Shown here one piece after another: positions 32,813 through 39,883 of a DNA stretch of 39,883 nt (its first letter is position 1; the number at the start of each line of letters is the position of its first letter). The position numbers were made by a program, and so were the translations under genes. Source of the stretch: Rhodoferax sp. (GTDB lineage: Bacteria > Pseudomonadota > Gammaproteobacteria > Burkholderiales > Burkholderiaceae_C); NCBI GenBank assembly GCA_016790475.1, contig JAEUOX010000181.1, positions 1 through 39,883 on the forward strand, given 5' to 3'. The notes below the pieces were generated by a model. The model did not search any database. It was not told the DNA's origin and saw only the letters and a program-made list of their open reading frames with translations.

Positions 32813-34645
32813 ATGAGCTACAAACAGATCCGCAACATCGCCATCATCGCCCACGTGGACCATGGCAAGACCACGCTGGTGGACATGCTGCTGCGCCAGA
32901 GCGGCACCTTCCGCGCCAACGAGAAGATTGCCGAGCGCGTGATGGACAGCAACGACCTGGAGAAGGAGCGCGGCATCACGATCCTGGCCAAGAACTGTGC
33001 CGTCGACTGGAAGGACACCCACATCAACATCGTCGACACCCCGGGCCACGCCGATTTCGGCGGCGAGGTGGAGCGCGCGCTGTCGATGGTGGACGGCGTG
33101 ATCCTGCTGATCGACGCGGTCGAGGGCCCGATGCCCCAGACCCGCTTCGTGACCAAGAAGGCGCTGGCCCTGGGCCTGAAGCCGATCGTTGTCGTCAACA
33201 AGGTCGACCGCCCTGGTGCTCGGCCGGACTACGTCATCAACGCCGCCTTCGACCTGTTCGACAAGCTGGGTGCGACCGAGGAGCAGCTGGACTTCCCGGT
33301 GGTGTATGCCTCGGGCCTGAACGGCTGGGCCTCGATGGAGGAGGGGGCGCCGGGCGAGCAGTGGGGCCGTGATCTGGCGCCGCTGTTCGACACCGTGCTG
33401 AGCCACGTGCCGGCCAACCAGGGGGATCCGTCCGCGTCGCTGCAGCTGCAGATCAGCTCGCTGGACTACTCCACCTATGTCGGGCGCATCGGCGTGGGCC
33501 GCATCAGCCAGGGCACGCTGCGCGTGAACCAGGAAGTGCTGGTGATGGAAGGTCCGGAGGGAAACTCTGGCAAGGCCAAGGTGCAGCAGATCCTGAAGTT
33601 CGATGGCCTGGAGCGCATGCCGGCCACCGAAGCGGGCCCCGGTGACATCGTGCTGGTCAGCGGCATCGAGCAGGTGGGGATCGGCGTCACGCTGACCGAC
33701 CCGCTGAAGCCCGCACCGCTGCCGATGCTCAAGATCGACGAGCCGACGCTGACGATGAACTTCTGCGTCAACAATTCGCCGCTGGCCGGGCGCGAGGGCA
33801 AGTTCGTCACCAGCCGCCAGCTGCGCGACCGGCTGGAGCGCGAGCTGCAGGCCAACGTGGCGCTGCGCGTCAACGACACCGACGAGGACGGCATCTACGA
33901 GGTCTCCGGCCGCGGCGAACTGCACCTGACGATCCTGCTGGAGAACATGCGCCGCGAGGGCTACGAGCTGGCCGTCTCCAAGCCGCGCGTGGTGTTCCGG
34001 ATGGTCAACGGCGAGAAGCACGAGCCGATCGAGATGTTGACCGTCGACATCGAGGAGGGCCACCAGGGCGGCGTGATGCAGGCGCTCGGCCTGCGCCGTG
34101 GTGACCTGGTCAACATGGAGCCGGACGGCCGCGGCCGGGTGCGCCTCGAGTACCGCATCCCCGCGCGCGGGCTGATCGGCTTCCAGAACGAGTTCCTGAA
34201 CCTGACCCGCGGCACCGGGCTGGCCAGCAACATCTTCGACGGCTACGAACCCTACCGGGGCGACATCGAGAGCCGCAAGAGCGGCGTGCTGATCAGCATG
34301 GATGACGGCGAGATCGTCACCTATGCGCTGGGCAAGCTGGACGATCGCGGCCGGATGTTCGTGAAGCCGGGCGATCCGGTCTACGAGGGCATGATCGTCG
34401 GCATCCACAGCCGCGACAACGACCTGGTCGTGAACGCGGTGCGCATGAAGCAGCTGACCAACTTCCGGGTCTCGGGCAAGGAAGACGCGATCAAGATCAC
34501 GCCCCCGATCCAGCTGACGCTGGAGTACGCGGTGGAGTTCATCGAGGACGACGAACTGGTCGAGATCACGCCCAAGAGCATCCGCCTGCGCAAGCGCCAC
34601 CTGAAGGAGCACGAGCGCAAGAAGGCGAGCCGCGAGGCCCTGTAA
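32813..34645 (+). CDS. typA: Ribosome-associated GTPase TypA/BipA
   Basis: A 610-aa translational GTPase. G motifs: AHVDHGKT at 13-20, the switch segment [17 protein letters not shown] and [11 protein letters not shown]. It continues with EF-G-like domains II, III and V and the BipA-specific C-terminal domain. It acts on the ribosome under stress and low temperature and in 50S assembly. The gene follows truB after 41 bp in the same direction; Burkholderiales often place it there. Confidence 0.96.
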   Translation: MSYKQIRNIAIIAHVDHGKTTLVDMLLRQSGTFRANEKIAERVMDSNDLEKERGITILAKNCAVDWKDTHINIVDTPGHADFGGEVERALSMVDGVILLIDAVEGPMPQTRFVTKKALALGLKPIVVVNKVDRPGARPDYVINAAFDLFDKLGATEEQLDFPVVYASGLNGWASMEEGAPGEQWGRDLAPLFDTVLSHVPANQGDPSASLQLQISSLDYSTYVGRIGVGRISQGTLRVNQEVLVMEGPEGNSGKAKVQQILKFDGLERMPATEAGPGDIVLVSGIEQVGIGVTLTDPLKPAPLPMLKIDEPTLTMNFCVNNSPLAGREGKFVTSRQLRDRLERELQANVALRVNDTDEDGIYEVSGRGELHLTILLENMRREGYELAVSKPRVVFRMVNGEKHEPIEMLTVDIEEGHQGGVMQALGLRRGDLVNMEPDGRGRVRLEYRIPARGLIGFQNEFLNLTRGTGLASNIFDGYEPYRGDIESRKSGVLISMDDGEIVTYALGKLDDRGRMFVKPGDPVYEGMIVGIHSRDNDLVVNAVRMKQLTNFRVSGKEDAIKITPPIQLTLEYAVEFIEDDELVEITPKSIRLRKRHLKEHERKKASREAL

Positions 34646-34652
34646 GTCTGCC

Positions 34653-34667
34653 GCCCCGGGCCGGGGC
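34653..34667. terminator. GC hairpin between convergent typA and smpB
   Basis: GCCCCG and CGGGGC form a short stem with a 3-base loop in the 24-bp gap between the two convergent stops. There is no T-tract, so terminator function is only suggested. Confidence 0.3.
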
Positions 34668-34669
34668 GC

Positions 34670-35152
34670 TCAGCGGTGGCGCGTCTTCAGGACGCGCTCG
34701 ACCTCGCGCTTGCCTTCGCGGTCCTTGATGGTGTCGCGCTTGTCGTGCTCGGCCTTGCCCTTGGCCAGAGCGATCTCGCACTTGACCTTGCCGGCCTTCC
34801 AGTGCAGGTTGATCGGCACCAGCGTGTAGCCCTTCTGCTCGACCTTGCCGATCAGCCGGAGGATCTCGGCCTTGTGCATCAGCAGCTTCTTGGTGCGGAC
34901 CTTGTCCGGGCTGATGTGGGTGGAGGCGCTGTGCAGCGGGTTGATCTGGCAGCCGATCAGGAACAGCTCGCCATTGCGGATGACCACATAGCCGTCGGTC
35001 AGCTGCACCTTGCCCTCGCGCAGCGACTTGATTTCCCAGCCTTCCAGCACGATGCCGGCCTCGAAGCGCTCCTCGAAGAAATAATTGAAGGCGGCCTTCT
35101 TGTTGTCCGCGATGCGGGTCTTGGGGGCGGGAGCGTCGGGTTTGCGAGCCAT
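34670..35152 (-). CDS. smpB: SsrA-binding protein SmpB
   Basis: A 160-aa SmpB. It has the OB-fold core with [40 protein letters not shown] and [17 protein letters not shown], followed by the basic, largely helical tail ([20 protein letters not shown]). It brings tmRNA to stalled ribosomes; the tail enters the mRNA channel. The start at 35152 gives [20 protein letters not shown], the usual N-terminus; longer forms run into the divergent ratA region. The gap to the divergent ratA start is 79 bp, the frequent smpB/ratA arrangement in proteobacteria. Confidence 0.96.
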   Translation of the reverse strand: MARKPDAPAPKTRIADNKKAAFNYFFEERFEAGIVLEGWEIKSLREGKVQLTDGYVVIRNGELFLIGCQINPLHSASTHISPDKVRTKKLLMHKAEILRLIGKVEQKGYTLVPINLHWKAGKVKCEIALAKGKAEHDKRDTIKDREGKREVERVLKTRHR

Positions 35153-35231
35153 GGTGCAAGGTGGGGTTGTCCGGCGCCAGTGCAAGGCCTCGAAAGAGGC
35201 CTGTCTACAATCCCGCGCAGCCCTGCATTCT

Positions 35232-35672
35232 ATGAAAACCGTCCACAAGTCCGTCCTGATCTGGTACCACCCCACGGAAATGTATGCACTGGTGACGGAT
35301 GTCGCGGCCTACCCGCAGTTCCTGCCCTGGTGCGACCACGCGGCGGTGGTCTCGGAGGATGACCAGGGCATGACGGCCGAGGTCGGCATCGCGTTTGGCG
35401 GCATCCGCCAGGTGTTCACGACGCGCAACCTGCACACCCCCGGCAGCGAGGTCGCGATGCAACTGGTCAACGGCCCATTCTCCCGGCTGGACGGGCAATG
35501 GCGCTTCCAGCCGATCGGTGACGGCAGCCAGCGCGCCTGCCGGGTCGAGCTGCTGCTGAACTACGGTTTCGACAATGCCACGCTGGGCCGGCTGGTCGGG
35601 CCGGTCTTCGACAGGATCGCCTCCAGCCTGGTGGATGCCTTCGTCAAGCGGGCCGAGCAGGTCTACGGCTGA
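35232..35672 (+). CDS. ratA: RatA/CoQ10-type START-domain protein
   Basis: A 146-aa polyketide-cyclase/START-like protein. [33 protein letters not shown] and [15 protein letters not shown] are the conserved RatA segments. The start at 35232 (MKTVHKSV) fits the family; upstream codons overlap smpB antisense. RatA of E. coli was described as an inhibitor of subunit association, while the wider family acts in coenzyme Q binding; I do not choose between these. It forms a two-gene unit with rnfH 9 bp downstream. Confidence 0.92.
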   Translation: MKTVHKSVLIWYHPTEMYALVTDVAAYPQFLPWCDHAAVVSEDDQGMTAEVGIAFGGIRQVFTTRNLHTPGSEVAMQLVNGPFSRLDGQWRFQPIGDGSQRACRVELLLNYGFDNATLGRLVGPVFDRIASSLVDAFVKRAEQVYG

Positions 35673-35681
35673 GGGCGGGCG

Positions 35682-36011
35682 ATGGAGGTCACCGTGCTGT
35701 TCTCACCGGCCGCACGCGTCGTGCACGTGCGCCGTCTGGAACTGTCCGAGGGTGCCACCGTGGCGGAGGCGGTCACGCAGAGCGGCTGGGAGGCCGAGGT
35801 ACGCCGCACGCCCGAAGGTGAGCCGATGCTGGGTGTCTGGGGGCGCAAGGCGCCGGCGGACCAGGTGCTGCAGCCGAAGGACCGGGTGGAGATCTACCGA
35901 CCTCTGACGGTCGACCCGAAGCTCGCGCGCAGGACGCGCTTCGTCAAGCAGGGGGCCCGGGCTGCCGGGCTGTTCGCCCGCCGGCGGCCGGGGGCCAAGG
36001 CCGGTTACTGA
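35682..36011 (+). CDS. rnfH: RnfH-family ubiquitin-like protein
   Basis: A 109-aa member of the RnfH (UPF0125) family with a beta-grasp pattern: ALSE-like RRLELSEGATVAEAVTQSGW, then EPMLGVWGRKAPADQVLQPK and DRVEIYRPLTVDPKLARR. The last motif (YRPLxxDPxxxRR) is diagnostic. The biochemical role is not settled in the family. It follows ratA, its usual partner. Confidence 0.92.
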   Translation: MEVTVLFSPAARVVHVRRLELSEGATVAEAVTQSGWEAEVRRTPEGEPMLGVWGRKAPADQVLQPKDRVEIYRPLTVDPKLARRTRFVKQGARAAGLFARRRPGAKAGY

Positions 36012-36045
36012 AGCGGCCGGGTGCCGCAGCGGCGGCCTGGGGCCG

Positions 36046-36579
36046 TCAATTGCAGTTGGTTTCCATGACGGTCTGGATGCGCTTGAGCTCGGCGGCCCGT
36101 CCGGCGTCATCCAGGATCTCGCGCTCCCCATTGGGCTTGGTGTGGGACACCCGGACGCCGGAATCCATCAGCGCCTTGTTGGCCTTGGCCCGCTCGCAGT
36201 TGTCGGCCTTGACCTTCTGCAGCCGTTCCGCATCCGCGCGGGCCTTCGCCGCAGCGGCTGCCTCGGCGAGCTTCTTCTTCTCGGCCAGGTCCTTGTCGAC
36301 GCCGGAGAGCCGGGGCGTGGCCGCAGCGTCCTCATTGGCGGCCACCGGTGCCGATGCGGTCGCGCCAGGCGCACTGGCCGCGGCAACCGGCGCTGCGGCC
36401 ACCCCGCGGGCGCTGCTGCCCGGCTGGCGCAGGATGTTGCGGGCCGGGATGTCGGGCGGCGGCGCCCGGTCGCTGAAGACCTTGCGGCCGTCCTTGTCGA
36501 CCCATTGCCACTGGGCCTGGGCCACCGCCCCGGCCAGCAAGCACAGTCCGAGCACCAGACACTGTCCGATCCGTTTCAT
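36046..36579 (-). CDS. DUF4124 periplasmic protein
   Basis: A 177-aa exported protein. A signal peptide (MKRIGQCLVLGLCLLAGAVA-QA) is followed at once by QWQWVDKDGRKVFSDRAPP, the DUF4124 motif seen at the N-terminus of many betaproteobacterial envelope proteins. A Pro/Ala-rich linker and a charged helical region (KKKLAEAAAAAKARADAERL) come next, then a conserved C-terminus with two cysteines (one near NCERAKANK, one in the final ETNCN). Its function is unknown. It is divergent from guaB and convergent with rnfH. Confidence 0.85.
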   Translation of the reverse strand: MKRIGQCLVLGLCLLAGAVAQAQWQWVDKDGRKVFSDRAPPPDIPARNILRQPGSSARGVAAAPVAAASAPGATASAPVAANEDAAATPRLSGVDKDLAEKKKLAEAAAAAKARADAERLQKVKADNCERAKANKALMDSGVRVSHTKPNGEREILDDAGRAAELKRIQTVMETNCN

Positions 36580-36636
36580 GGGCGCAGTGTAACGCGCAGC
36601 CCGCGTCCCGGACAGGCCCGGCCGGGCGGCGGTGAG

Positions 36637-36642
36637 TACAAT
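36637..36642 (+). promoter_or_regulatory. Putative -10 box of guaBA
   Basis: TACAAT lies 20 bp before the guaB start in the divergent gap to the DUF4124 gene, with GGAG just before the start codon. No clear -35 box is visible in the GC-rich sequence upstream. Confidence 0.4.
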
Positions 36643-36662
36643 GCCCCATTTGGAGCTTTGAC

Positions 36663-38132
<1,470 letters not shown>

Positions 38133-38147
38133 AGGCCGGTTGCCGCC

Positions 38148-39761
<1,614 letters not shown>

Positions 39762-39883
39762 AACAGAATCGGTTCTGCATCGTTCAAGAACGTTCAGAAA
39801 CTCCGATTTTTTCTAAGTAGATCAATGGCTTACGAAGCGATCGGCAGTCAGGATCGTTCAACCTCGATCATCGGGTGAATAAC
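39762..39883. other. AT-rich flank after guaA, possible island edge
   Basis: These last 122 bases are about 43% GC by eye, against well over 60% in guaA. They hold two short palindromes, CAGAATCGGTTCTG-like (39764-39777, imperfect centre) and CGTTCAAGAACG (39781-39792), plus a further CGTTCA copy near 39857. No gene or clear terminator is visible before the window ends. An integrated element starting here is plausible. Confidence 0.45.

Overview
The window reads as a GC-rich betaproteobacterial chromosome. The right-hand block has the order rimP-nusA-infB-rbfA-truB-typA, smpB / ratA-rnfH, guaB-guaA. Together with a lysine/arginine/ornithine decarboxylase, fabI and yejABEF, this points to Burkholderiales, most likely a Leptothrix/Sphaerotilus/Rubrivivax-type lineage. 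The proline- and lysine-rich C-terminal extension of RimP fits that group from memory. This is an inference from gene content and protein look; no database search was possible.

Layout. (1) Bases 1-840 are mobile-element debris. They hold the C-terminal end of an IS91-type transposase, interrupted by a 51-bp palindrome-bearing insertion that creates an in-frame stop, and then the last codons of a short-chain dehydrogenase. (2) Bases 983-14452 form a compact catabolic cluster, entirely on the minus strand. Read 5' to 3' it runs: RidA-like protein, nitroreductase, GntR/FCD regulator, Rieske dioxygenase alpha and beta, [2Fe-2S] ferredoxin, an unrecognised 65-aa protein, 2-hydroxyacid dehydrogenase, IlvD/Edd-type sugar-acid dehydratase, GabT-like aminotransferase, TPP-dependent decarboxylase-like enzyme, aldehyde dehydrogenase, cupin dioxygenase-like protein, a hairpin terminator, and a Bug-family periplasmic binding protein. 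Several genes overlap by a few bases. Related palindromes lie upstream of gntR and of ridA. (3) Bases 14553-15715 form a junction zone: a 5'-truncated murJ fragment, about 700 bp without a recognisable gene, and repeats next to tRNA-Ser(GGA). (4) Bases 15716-39761 are core genome: tRNA-Ser, an SPFH/NfeD pair, the decarboxylase, fabI, yejABEF, the nusA-infB translation/transcription operon, smpB, ratA-rnfH, a DUF4124 protein, guaB and guaA. (5) After guaA the base composition drops sharply towards AT, as expected at a boundary with another inserted element.

How the genes may work together. In the catabolic cluster the Rieske system would oxidise an aromatic or other ring substrate. Three enzymes then fit a chain in which a dihydroxy acid is dehydrated to a 2-keto acid, decarboxylated to an aldehyde and oxidised to an acid; the 2-hydroxyacid dehydrogenase and aminotransferase could feed or drain keto acids and semialdehydes. 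No electron-transfer reductase for the dioxygenase is visible. The substrate is not deducible from sequence alone, and I know no described pathway with exactly this gene set. This cluster is the best candidate for an undescribed system here. In the core region, the most interesting regulatory feature is an intrinsic terminator in the apparent leader of the nusA operon, just downstream of a plausible -10 box.
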